NCBI GenBank assembly: GCA_032622095.1
Contig: CP136061.1
Coordinates: forward strand, 264,028,077-264,092,076
DNA from: Siphonodentalium dalli
Taxonomy: Eukaryota; Mollusca; Scaphopoda; Gadilida; Siphonodentaliidae
Reading direction: 5' to 3'
DNA: 64,000 nt
Part shown: positions 20,801-31,200 of the stretch, in pieces
How positions within the stretch are numbered: position 1 is the stretch's first letter
Layout: each line of letters begins with the position of its first letter
Translations under genes and position numbers: made by a program
The notes under the pieces: model-generated
Database searches by the model: none
The model's input: only the letters and a program-made list of their open reading frames with translations
What the model was told of the DNA's origin: nothing

Positions 20801-21474
20801 CTGGTCAATCACTTCACGCAGCACCGTTTATTGTTCAGATTAATTGTTTATCACACCTTCCAGTACCTGGCCTGATTCCCACTGATTAGGTGTTGTTCGC
20901 CTGGTACATAATTACAGGTTACGAACAATGACGGCAAGAAAATGGCGACATAAACAATGGGTATGGACAGCTTTACTCTGTGTAGAAAGTCATAATCGGC
21001 AAATTCACACATGGATGTCAGTAGTCCATCGGAGTCCCTCTCCCCCAGAAAAACGACCAGGATGGTCACGAAGACACGCGTGATAGGATAGTCACATTCC
21101 GAAAAGTGTCCAAATCAGCATTTGTGAGATATTTTAGAAAAAATAACAGAGCGATGTAAAACACCAATGCACCAATGCCATAGTTATTGAATGTGGTGCT
21201 CTAAGTTGGTCAGAGCATTGGAATATAGTTATTTACCAGAATAAAAAAAAACGTTATCTGGAGCATAGCTCAATCCACACAAAAAATTAATTCCAATTTT
21301 TGTTTTAATCTAAAGCCATATGGCGGTTTGCACCTCAAAATACATGTTTCCATTTTTAAGTTTTCCCGGTATCGAAATAGGTCTATAAATGCTTGACCTA
21401 CAGTTATGTAGGCATTGCCTGTGCCTGCATGTCGCATTGAAGTAAACAAAACACAATTTTAACACGGCATTTGG
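20801..21474. other. Unrecognised; may hold the LINE 5' end
   Basis: Upstream (5') of ORF1a on the minus strand. No promoter motif or homology could be recognised, and no second copy is present to set the end. Confidence 0.4.
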
Positions 21475-22206
21475 TTCCCAAACAACAGCCATATGCACGG
21501 CATGGAACAGAAAAGAGCGTTCCGTGTTAGCCTATTCCTGATTAATGATTGGTAATAATAAATAGCGTTTTGTTCACTTTTGTACAATAAGTTGAAAACG
21601 ACTGCGAAATGGCGGTGATAATGAACATGATTTTTTTCTGAGCATATGAAGCCAGCATAACATTAATTCGTGCTCGCCAATTTACCCTTTTGACGAATTA
21701 ATAAAGTATGTATAGTTACAACTAATCGCCCGATTCCGGACATTCTTACTAATAAGTGGGTTTCATAATACTCGGGTACACAGGCGCTTGTGAAATTTCA
21801 CAAAAAGGCAGTATTATGGGAGTATTGGTCCCATGTTACATTTCCGAGTTCTAATTACAATAAAGTTGCCTTGTCCGATTTGACACTATACAACCGTCAT
21901 GGGTATGTCCTATATTGACCAGAAAATAATTAGATTGGGCATATGGACTCATTAGTGAAAGGTTGTCGTGCATGGCCAGATGTGGACTTTCGAAATAAGT
22001 TTAACACGCTTTGATTTTTTTCAGCCTAGAATATATAACGGTATGTTATAATCTGTGTTATTTTCGGTTAGAAAACAATAAGTGTTATCGTGCATGCAGC
22101 TAATATATGTGTAGAGAGTGTCTTTCGCATATCCCAAATTAACTATATGATTATGTAATGTGGATTGCCAAGCTGCACAGTTTGACATATTTCAGCCAAC
22201 ATTACT
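21475..22206 (+). repeat. Dispersed repeat (family C), copy 2, unfilled
   Basis: Matches 9373-12890 but lacks both nested insertions. At the place of the first, AATTACAA runs straight into AGTTGCCTTG. At the place of the second, TCGCATAT runs straight into CCC. It keeps about 50 bp (GCATATGGACTCATTAGTG ...) that copy 1 has lost. Confidence 0.85.
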
Positions 22207-22995
22207 GCCCCAAATGCATTGATAACACTTGGTTTGACGGAGTTACCTCAAACGGACATAGCTCATTCAAGCTTTCAAATGTTGCCCATACAGTTTGAAA
22301 TGAGGTATATATATATATGATAAATTGATAAAACACGAAATGTTGATATACCGGCTTCATACGCTCTGAAACAAAATACTTGCCAATGTGACATCCATTT
22401 TTCATTTTTTTTCGCCCAGAAGTGAAAACAAACACTCTTTATTTATACCATGCATATCTGCATGACATAGGCTAACACATAACGTTCTTTTATGTTCCGT
22501 GTCATGCACTGTCATTTATGTTATCTATTTGGGACCCAAAGACCGTGTTGACATGTAGTTGTATTTTTGTGACTTCATTGCAGCTTTCAGGGGCATATAT
22601 TCCCCGTATATATAAATGTATGGTGCAAATATTTATCGACATAATTTGCGATACCGGGAAAAAAATCGAAAGTATTGTTTTATAATATATTCATGTATTA
22701 TACTCACGAATATCTTGAATGTGGTCGAACACCAATTTTATCCTAATTGTATTTGGAGGTATACCTCCTGAATTATTTCCCGCATGTCTATTTCGCGACA
22801 TATATAGGCATATAGATGAGAGGGACACAAAATATTATAACAATATGTTTAGCGTCGAATTCCACCAGATTGATACATATTCTTCTCCGTGATACGAGGA
22901 ATCTAAGCATGTGGTTTAGTTACATCAAATTGGTGCCGTTTGGGTGAGAGATATGGGGACCTTAACTTTGATACATATGTGTACACTAGCCAATA
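22207..22995. other. No recognisable feature
   Basis: AT-rich, with TA-rich tracts near 22307 and 22998. The 77-codon minus-strand frame at 22202-22435 is not a recognisable protein. Confidence 0.5.
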
Positions 22996-23222
22996 TATAT
23001 ATATACTAGCAAGGTTACCCGGCGTTGCACAGGTTAAAGTGATGTGAAATTAGTTGGGAATAGACAATACTCTTGCTCAAAGTGTTACACTCATTCTCAA
23101 ATAGCATTCAAAACATGATTCTTACAGTCATGGAATATAAGTAGTGGCTCACGTTGTCGATTGTCATTTTGTTTATCACGATTAATCCGTTCCACCAATA
23201 AAGAAGTATTTATTTACTTAAA
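22996..23222 (-). repeat. Dispersed repeat, inverted partner of 3288-3534
   Basis: Reverse-complement match over about 230 bp, from CTAGCAAGGTTACCCGGCG at one end to AAGTATTTATTTACTT at the other, where it abuts the 71-bp satellite. Confidence 0.7.
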
Positions 23223-26165
23223 ACAGCGTGAAGGGACACACTCCATAATGGTTCACAGGATTCACCTTCATATTCAACTAGTATTCATTATTCCGGGGGT
23301 AACGGGACACACTTCATAATGGTTCACACGATTCACACTTATACTTAACTGGTATTCATTGTTCCGGGGGTGAAGGGACACATTCCACACTGGTTCACAT
23401 GATTCATCCTTATACTTAACTGGTATTCGTTATTCAGGGTGTGTAGGGACACACTCCATAATGGTTCACAGGATTTACCCTGATATTTAACTGGTATTCA
23501 TTGTTCGGGGTGAAAGGACACACCCCATACTGGTTCACTGGATTTACCCTTATATTTAACTGGTAATCATTATTCAGCGGGTGTGGGAACACACCCTATA
23601 ATGGTTCAAAGGATTCATCCTCATATTTAACTGGTATTCATTATTCAGGGGGTGAAAGAACACACTCCATAATGGTTCACATGATTCACCCTTATATCTA
23701 ACCGGTATTCTTTATTCAGGGGGTGTATGGACACACTCAATATTGGTTCACATGATTCACCCTTATATGTATTATGTAAGTGGTATTCATTATTCAGGGG
23801 GTGCAGGGACACACTCCATAAAGGTTTACATGATTCACCCTTATATTGGACTGGTATTCATCATTCAGGGTGTATAGGGACACACTACATAATTATTCAC
23901 ATGATTCACATTCAACTGGTATTCATTATACAGGGGGTGAAGGGACACGCTCCATAATGGTTCACATGATTCACCTTCATATTCAACTGGTATTCAGTAT
24001 TCAGGGGGTGAAGGGACACGCTACATAATGGTTCACATGATTCACCTTCATACTCAACTGTTATTCATTATTCAGGGGGCGAAGGGACACGCTCTATAAT
24101 CGTATACACGATTTACTCTTATATTTAAATGGTATTCATTATTCAGGGGGTGAATGGACATACTGTATCATGGTTCACATGATTCACCCTTATGTTTAAA
24201 TGGTATTCATTATTCAGCGGGTGTGGGGACACACTCCGTAATGGTTCACATGATTCAACCTTACACTGAACTGTTGTTAATTATTCAGAGGCTTAAGGGA
24301 CACACACGGTAATGGTTCACATGATTCACACGTATATTTAACTGGTATTCATTATTCGGAAGGTGTATAGAAACACCATACTGGTCACAGGATTCACCCT
24401 TATATTTAACTGGTACTCATTATTCAGGGAGTGTAGGGACAAACTCCGTAATGGTTCACATGATTCACCCTTATATTTAACTGGTATTCATTATTCAGGG
24501 GGGGCTATGTACAGACTCCATAATGGTCCACAGGTTTCGCCCTTAAATTGAACTTGTATTCATAATGCAGGGGGTGTGGGGACACACTCCATAATGGTTC
24601 ACATGATTCACGCTTATATGTATCTAGTATTCATTAATCAGGGGTGATGGGACACAATCCGTGATAGTTCACAGGATTCCGCTTCAAAACAACTGGTATT
24701 CATTATTCAGGGGGTTAAGGGACACATTCCATAATGGTTCACAGTATTTACACTTATATTTAACTGATATTATTAGATATTCAGGGATGTGGCGACACAC
24801 TCCATAATGGTAACAGGATTCACCCTTATATTTAACTGGTATTAATTATTCATGGAGTGTAGGGCCACACTACATAATGATTCACAGGATTCACCCTTAT
24901 ATGTAACTGGTATTCATTATTCAGGGGTCTAGGGACACACTCCATACTGGTTCACATGATTCACCCTTATATTTAACTGGTATATATTACTCAGGGGTGT
25001 GGCGACACACCCCATAATGGTTCACATGATTGACCCTTATATTCAACTGGTATTCATTATTCAGGGGGTGTAGGGTCACAACCCATAATGGTTCACATGA
25101 TTCACCCTTATATTTAAGTGGTATTCATTATTCAGGGGGTGTATGGATACACTCCATAATGGTTCACATGATTCACTCTTATATTAAACTGGTATTCATT
25201 ATTCAGAGGGTGTAGTGTCACAATCCATAATGGTTCACAAAGATTCACCCTTATATTTAAGTGGTATTCATTGTTCAGGGGGTGTAGGGACACACTCCAT
25301 AATGGGTAGCATGATTCACTCTTATATTGAACTGGTATTCATTATTCAGGGTGTGTTTGGACACACTCCATAATGGTGCACACGATCCACCCTGATATTG
25401 AACTGGTATTCATTATTCAGGGTGTGTTTGGACACACTCCATAATGGTGCACACGATTGACCCTTATATTTAACTGGTATGTATTATTCAGGAGGTGAAG
25501 GGACACTCTCCATAATGGTTCACATGATTCACCCTTATATTTAACTGGTATTCATTATTCAGGGGGTGAAGGGACACTCTCCATAATGGTTCACATGATT
25601 CACCCTTATATTTAACTGGTATTCATTATTCAAGGGGTGTAGGGACACACTCCATAATGGTTCACATGATTCACCCTTATATTTAACTGGTAGTTATTAT
25701 TCATGGGGTGAAGGGACACACTCCATAATTGTTCTCATTATTCACCATTATATGTAACTGGTATTCGTTTTCCAGGGGGTGTAGGAACACACTCCATAAT
25801 GGTTCACATAATTCACCCTTATATTTAACTGGTAGTTATTATTCATGGGGTGAAGGGACACACTCCATAATTGTTCTCATTATTCACCATTATATGTAAC
25901 TGGTATTCGTTTTCCAGGGGGTGTAGGAACACACTCCATAATGGTTCACATAATTCACCCTTATATTTAACTGGTATTCATTATTCAGGGGGTGTATGGA
26001 CACACTCCATAATGGTTCACATAATTCACTCTTGTGTTTAACTGGTATTCATTATTCAGGGGTGTGGGGACACACTCCATAATAGTTTACACGATTCACC
26101 CTTATATTTAACTGGTATTCATTATTCAGTGGGTGTGGGGACACACTCCATAATAGTTCACATGC
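23223..26165. repeat. 71-bp satellite array, about 41 units
   Basis: The unit contains ACACTCCATAATGGTTCACA, TGATTCACCCTTATATTTAA and CTGGTATTCATTATTCAGGG; spacing is 71 bp between adjacent units near 25571 and 25642. Units on the left are more diverged. A two-unit block is duplicated almost exactly at about 25691-25832 and 25833-25974, which shows recent unequal exchange. Frames of 60-80 codons across it are repeat shadows. Confidence 0.97.
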
Positions 26166-26649
26166 ATTTGTGAGTTGAGTGGTCGTTTTGGTGGTACCCT
26201 GGTTCTATAACCGCCCTGTTATACCCTTGTGATTCATTGTTTATAAAATCACCAACCCTGATTCATCAGGTCTGTAACGCTGGGTGAACCTGGTAGTGGA
26301 ATGACCATGGTATTTTATAGTGGTAACACTAGGGTATTAGGGGAGAGAAATGGTAGGCTATGTGGGAGCACACACCCTGGATCTATCCGGTGTGAACACA
26401 TGGGTTGATTAGTAGGAAGTGCCTGGGTTATAATAGAAGGCTAACCGTGGTACACCTGGGTGGGTACTTCCGGGTGGATACAACAGGGTGTATTATTTAC
26501 CTGGGTGTACCATTGCTCTACCATATTGTACTATGGTTCTACCCAGGTATACTCCGGTAAAGTATGTGCCTTGGATTATTGGTACATGTAGAGGGAGAGA
26601 CACCCGGATTTTGTCCCAAATTACTAGGGTGGATTTGCCGGGAGGATTT
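26166..26649. other. Unrecognised block rich in CCTGGGT/ACCCAGG motifs
   Basis: Less AT-rich than its surroundings, with many short GGTGTAC, CCTGGGT and complementary ACCCAGGT strings. It lies between the satellite and a LINE relic. No ORF, TIR or partner copy was seen. Confidence 0.5.
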
Positions 26650-26682
26650 CCGAGGGTTATACCTTTAATATTTGTATTATTT

Positions 26683-27165
26683 CTAACCATGAGTGCTAGC
26701 AGCCTGTCGACAGCCTCGAGAAATAATAAAATGTTGTGATATATGCCCATTAACGAGAACGGAAGAATTTAAATGTTTATAGGACACTATGATCCATTTT
26801 TTAATCGAGGCACCGAAATTAAACATATCAAGGCATTTATGTAGAAATTTCCATGACACAGAATCAAATGCCTTTTCAAAGTCAACGAGAAGAAGAAGCC
26901 CTGACTTATTTTTTATTTTCGTATTATAAATAATGTCATATATTAGTCTTGTATTGTCGTCGATATATCTGCCTTTTAGGAATCCAGTCTGATCAGGATT
27001 GATAATGTTTGGTAGTACGGTTTTTAATCTTTCGGCAATACACGATGATGCTAATATATAGGTACAATTTAATAAGGTTATTGGTCTCCAGTTCTTTAAA
27101 AGTTGGCGATCGTTGACTTTCTGTGTAATGAGTGTAATCAGGCCTTGTTTTTGTGTGATGGACAA
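26683..27165 (-). pseudogene. L1/Tx1-type reverse transcriptase fragment
   Basis: 160 codons: WRPITLLNCTYILASSCIAE, then NPDQTGFLKGRYIDDNTRLI and LLLVDFEKAFDSVSW, ending at GCRQ. Directly after GCRQ the next recognisable RT residues (LLALMVRNNTNIKGIT) follow in another frame. About 15 codons that normally lie between, next to the catalytic loop, are deleted. The YADD-type motif is not present. Inactive. Confidence 0.88.
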
Positions 27166-27288
27166 TTGTCCAGCGTCAAAGGATTCGTTTAGTGATTCAA
27201 ATAGAACTTGACCTAAATCTGACCAAAAGAATTTCCAAAATTCATACTGATAACCATCTAGGCCACTAGATTTGCCATTTATAGATTT

Positions 27289-27720
27289 CTACAAAGCTGT
27301 TGTAAGTTCATTTATAGTTATGGGACCTTCAATGTTTTGCGCAGACTTTGGTGAGAGAGTAGGGTTGTTCAAATCAGAAAACACATTTTCGGTGTGATAG
27401 CTATTGATTGGTTTTGAAGAGTATAGTGTCTGGTAGAAATTACGAGTCTCTTCTATGATATCGTTTTGGTTTGTAAGACTATCCCCATTTAATTTTGTAA
27501 GATTGTTCAGGGTTTTTGATATGCAATTCCGTTTTTCAAGATTGAGAAAATATTTTGTTGGTTTTTCCCCTTCTTCGACCCAAATAGCTCTAGACCTAAA
27601 CATAGCTCCTTTTGATCTTTCTTTCCTTAGTTGACAGAGTACCCCTTCCGTCTTTTGTAGTGTTTCTATAAGTTCTTCCCTTCTAACATCATCTAAATTA
27701 CTCTGATCTAGGGCCATCAA
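27289..27720 (-). pseudogene. L1/Tx1-type LINE ORF2 linker fragment
   Basis: 143 codons with RSRAIWVEEGEKPTKYFLNL, the conserved stretch that precedes RT in this LINE group. A stop near 27288 separates it from the RT fragment, to which it belongs. Confidence 0.8.
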
Positions 27721-27738
27721 TGTTTCTGCTTGGGCTTT

Positions 27739-28110
27739 TTAAATTGCAGTTTCTTGAAATTCGCGTTCCCGCTTACGTTTAGAAGAATATTTTATTGTTT
27801 CTCCTCTAATTTCAAATAATATGGTATCCAAGAATAGACATTTACTAATTTTGCACGTAAAATCGTTGTTGTCAACTTTCTTTTGAACATAGTCGTATCG
27901 TTTTTTGATAGTTTCGATAATTGTTTTAATGTTGAATATATTTTTCGTCATGTAAAAGAGAAGTATTGAACTTCCAGAAACCCTGACCATGTTTTATATT
28001 ATTAAGAGTAGGTTTAAGAGTAATAATTGAGTGATCAGTTCTGTAACCCGGCAATATATCGGTGGCGTCTTGTCCGGTTAGATTTACCAGCTTTGGCTGC
28101 ATATATGGAT
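27739..28110 (-). pseudogene. L1/Tx1-type endonuclease C-terminus, frameshifted
   Basis: The DHSIITL motif carries the catalytic Asp-His pair of APE endonucleases. It runs through HGQGFWKFNTSLLHD (about 27950-28000), after which the frame shifts into the KIIETIKKRYDYV-like stretch ending ETIKYSSKRKRERE. The start is lost. Confidence 0.7.
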
Positions 28111-28156
28111 GGCACCCTTTACGCGTTCCTTATATCCTGTGCGTGTTTTATTGCGG

Positions 28157-28369
28157 TTAAGTAAACGGTGAGCATTGTGCCTCCAAAGTGCTATCTCTAA
28201 AGCTCCGCCGCGACTCTGTGTCAAAGGTATTACATTCTATGAGGTAATGCAGTTCATCGCACAACTTTCCTTGATCTTTTCCCCTCCCAATGAGAAGGGT
28301 GTGATTTCGGGTTCTGATAACTCTAAAAGCAAGTGGCTTTTTCGTGTCAGCTATTTGACAAACCGGCAA
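28157..28369 (-). pseudogene. LINE ORF2 C-terminal fragment
   Basis: FRVIRTRNHTLLIGRGK followed by CDELHYLIECNTFD fits the C-terminal F-R-x-x-N-H and D-E-x-H-Y-L-x-x-C pattern of LINE ORF2 proteins. It lies upstream of the endonuclease of the neighbouring relic in the same orientation, so it is the end of another copy and not of that one. Confidence 0.55.
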
Positions 28370-28800
28370 AATTTCGTTGAAAAAAATGTTTATAAATAAC
28401 AGTATTTGGGCAATTTTTTACTGTTGTTGACTGGTTAGCATTATTTTTGGGCCATTACTCGATTCTGAAAACCTAAGAGGCATTTAAAAAAATGTTGTTG
28501 TTGGAATCTGATGATATGGGAACCATCGACGGTTTGACTACCTTTAATGTTATTTTAAAATTGTCGAAATGATACATGTACTTGTATGAAATGTCCAGAA
28601 CCCTGGTGTGAAACATATCTTTGTCATACTTCCATGGCACGAAATGTCCAGCAACCTATTGGCTGTTCAGTCCATTGCACATTATAATTTATTTCCAAAT
28701 GAAGGTAATACTAAATATTAAAGCAGCGTTTAAGTGTTACGTTCAATCTTGAACTAATTGTACATGTCATGTCTTGTACATGTAATGTACCGTACGTAGT
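28370..28800. other. No clear feature
   Basis: A GAAATGTCCAG(A/C)AACC string occurs twice (near 28590 and 28637). Otherwise unrecognised. Confidence 0.4.
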
Positions 28801-28958
28801 CACAGGGGCTTGTTGTAAAGAAAACAAGTAAACTTGAGGGTGCCACTTTATCAAACATTAAACATGCGTCAATATTCTATTGATATACATGTTATGCTTT
28901 ACAAACGCATGTGTTTGTATATATATATATTTACTTGTTTTCTTAACAAGCCCCTGTG
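28801..28958. mobile_element. Small foldback element (MITE-like)
   Basis: Inverted ends CACAGGGGCTTGTT...AAGAAAACAAGTAAA (28801-28832) and its complement (28930-28958) differ only by a 3-bp indel. The interior of about 95 bp has no ORF. No target duplication is clear. Confidence 0.7.
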
Positions 28959-29093
28959 GTCTCAGTTTAAGTACAGGAAGCCACGACTTATCTGCGAAAG
29001 AGCTCTGGATCTCCTTTTGTTCACTCATTATGTGACCACTGGAATCAGAGACGTGGCTAGATAGCCTCCATACTTCCATGGCAGGATTTATTT

Positions 29094-29170
29094 GGAAATA
29101 TGGCTTGTTGCCATTCATCGGAAAGCTCTCATTGAGATCTTTCCGATTAATGGCAACAAGCCATATTTCC
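29094..29170. other. Long near-perfect hairpin
   Basis: Arms of 35 bp (29094-29128 and 29136-29170, GGAAATATGGCTTGTTGCCA outward end) with two mismatches and a 7-nt loop. It could be a very small palindromic MITE or the precursor of a small RNA; nothing in the sequence decides this. Confidence 0.9.
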
Positions 29171-29227
29171 GACTAAATCGTGAAAAGTTACACATAATTA
29201 TGATGTGGTTAAGAAGTCGATTAATTA

Positions 29228-29300
29228 GGGCATTACTGTCCGAGGTTAGCTTAGGCTGATATCAGGCCTAATATCAAACCAACCAAGAAATGTCTTCTAA
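29228..29300. repeat. Half of a foldback element (family D)
   Basis: Shares AGGCTGATATCAGGCCTAAT, then AAACCAACCAAG and TCTTCTAAAT, with the right halves of 30386-30547 and 45414-45525. Confidence 0.55.
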
Positions 29301-29560
29301 ATCTATACTATATATTTTGAGACTTCGTATATATATGTGTGTATGTATGTACTTCATAGAATCCAAAACGCGTGTACAGATTGAGATCAAATTTCGTATG
29401 TAAGTGTAAAATCCCACCATCATCGCCGTAGTCGTGTTTTCGAGAAGCTCTGAGCATCCTTTATCCACTCCCAAATCACCGCAAAGGCACGGCGGGGGTT
29501 AAGGCAATAACGCTCTTTATCTATACCTTATACGGAGGTTTTAACAATAAACGCTCTTTA
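29280..29560 (-). repeat. Dispersed repeat (family B), inverted copy
   Basis: Reverse complement of the 5.7-5.96 and 6.43-6.7 kb units: TCTCAAAATATATAG, GGGATTTTACACTTA, GCTTCTCGAAAAC and CGCTCTTTAT are all found on the minus strand. Confidence 0.65.
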
Positions 29561-29804
29561 TTGCAATGGACGTGGCATATGCGGATTCCAATGGACGTGG
29601 CTAAACGACTGACCCATGCGTCCGAAATACGGATGCGGACGAAATGCAACTAAAAAGGCAGAATTGATCTAAGAGCTCGAAATATTATGCAGAGGGATTT
29701 CACGACGGGATTAATTGACTGTCCGCTCTGAAGTTTAGGACGGGGAGGACGGGTACCATGAATTAACTCATTGAAAAACAAAGAATGCGCTATCTCACAA
29801 ACGG

Positions 29805-30115
29805 GTGGAGCTATCGACTTGAAATTTGCTATGTGAATGTATCTTGCCCCGGATACAAATTTTATCGGGTCGCCGAGTCCGTGCGATGCCAGCTTCGCGC
29901 ATGCGCAGACGAGATCTCGGAAACCGGTGGAGCTATCGACTTGAAATTTGGTATGTGAATGTATCTTGCCCCGGGTACGAATTTTATCGGGTCGCCGAGT
30001 CCGTGCGACGCAAGCTTCGCGCATGCGCAGACGAGATCTCGGAAACCGGTGGAGCTATCGACTTGAAATTTGGTATGTGAATGTATCTTGCCCTGGGTAC
30101 GAATTTTCTGACCAA
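29805..30115. repeat. 122-bp tandem repeat, about 2.5 units
   Basis: GTGGAGCTATCGACTTG starts at 29805, 29927 and 30049 (period 122). The unit includes CTTCGCGCATGCGCAGACGA and CTTGCCCCGG. Related units lie inverted at 36070-36260. Frames across it are repeat shadows. Confidence 0.92.
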
Positions 30116-30385
30116 CCTCGGGTAAAATTTAAAAACGAAAAATTAAATTAAATATTTAATTAAAAAAATTAATTAAAACTTAAAAATTGTCATGTTTCTG
30201 ACTATTGCCGCCAGTGGCGGGCTAACATGCTAGTATTATATAACTAGCAGGGTGACCAGTCGTTGCCCAGGTTAATGGCACTTGTTTCCCCTGACCCCAA
30301 TACCATCACTGTAGACATTTCTAATATGCACCATTATGACTGTTATCTATCTCGTGAGAAATAAAAAAATAATAGATATGTGTAG

Positions 30386-30547
30386 GGTATTATATGTACT
30401 TGGTTGGTTTGAATATATAGGCCTGATTTCAGCCCCCTCGGTAACCTCATTCAGCCTTCGACCTCGATGTCGGGCTGATAGAGATGAGGTTACCTCTGGC
30501 CGAAATTGGGTTTACTATCAAACAAACCAAGTAATATCCTCTAAATA
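30386..30547. mobile_element. Foldback element (family D), full length
   Basis: About 58-bp imperfect inverted arms: TACTTGGTTGGTTTGA ... CTCGGTAACCTCAT on the left and ATGAGGTTACCTCTGG ... TCAAACAAACCAAGTA on the right. Related pieces lie at 29228-29300 and 45414-45525. Confidence 0.7.
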
Positions 30548-31023
30548 TTATGTTAATAGCAGGGTGATCCGTCATTACCCAGGTTAATGCAGTGTAGAAT
30601 TGTTTTGCCCTTCCCACTCTCTGTCGCTTACCCCAATACCATCAGGTGCTGTATAAATTTCTAATCTGCACTATTATAATGATTATATTTTTCGTTATTA
30701 CACCTGTTAGACCCCTTTGGAGCTATCTAGAAGGTCCCTCGTGAATTTATAAAGAATACAGACATTCACAAATATAGGTGTAGATAAAGATGTTTTTAAA
30801 AGTTCCCACACCCCTGTGTTTGTAAATATAATGCACTCAGAGCTTCTGACTTCAAACTTGTGTCACCTTCTGATTTACATGTACCGGTATATTACCGGTA
30901 GTGTTGCTTGATAAGTTGATAGACATGTGTTGATTTTATTTGGGTTGAAAAATTAGAAAATCAGTGCCCCCCTATCAAAATTATCATTTCAGGAATAATC
31001 TTGGTTTTGAATGTAATTACAGT
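30548..31023. other. No clear feature
   Basis: Begins with AGCAGGGTGATCCGTCATTACC, a weak relative of the CTAGCAGG...ACCCGG end seen at 3.5, 5.96, 23.0 and 30.24 kb. Otherwise unrecognised. Confidence 0.4.
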
Positions 31024-31200
31024 TTAAAGATGGTCTATCTCTCCCTAAACCAAGTTTTGTATGCAGTAGTTTCCTGAAATATGTATGAAATATTAAAAAT
31101 AATAAATATGAATTGAAAACCCCTGTCCGGAAATTGCTTCTATCTGACAATATTGATTTTGTTTTATATTTTCTGGCATATTAGATACATACACATGTAC
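31024..31200 (+). mobile_element. Diverged left half of the TTAA MITE family
   Basis: Starts TTAAAGATGGTCTATCTC and later has CCCCTGTCCGGAAATTGCTT and TATTTTCTGGCATA in the same order and spacing as the left ends of the copies at 45.7, 49.2, 53.8 and 62.95 kb. No right end was found. Confidence 0.5.

Larger units (their letters stand above)
26650..28110 (-). mobile_element. L1/Tx1-like LINE relic, minus strand
   Basis: From 28110 downward: the end of an AP endonuclease (GYRTDHSIITLKPTL near 28030), GQGFWKFNTSLL (near 27985), the linker (27720-27289) and the RT palm (27165-26683), then loss of identity near 26650. Both ends are missing. The order and wording are typical of L1/Tx1-type LINEs, a different clade from the other LINEs in this window. 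Confidence 0.85.

Noticed and set aside
23223-26165. CRISPR-like regular repeat array
   Set aside because: Units are contiguous and similar over their whole 71 bp, with no unique spacers; eukaryotic satellite.
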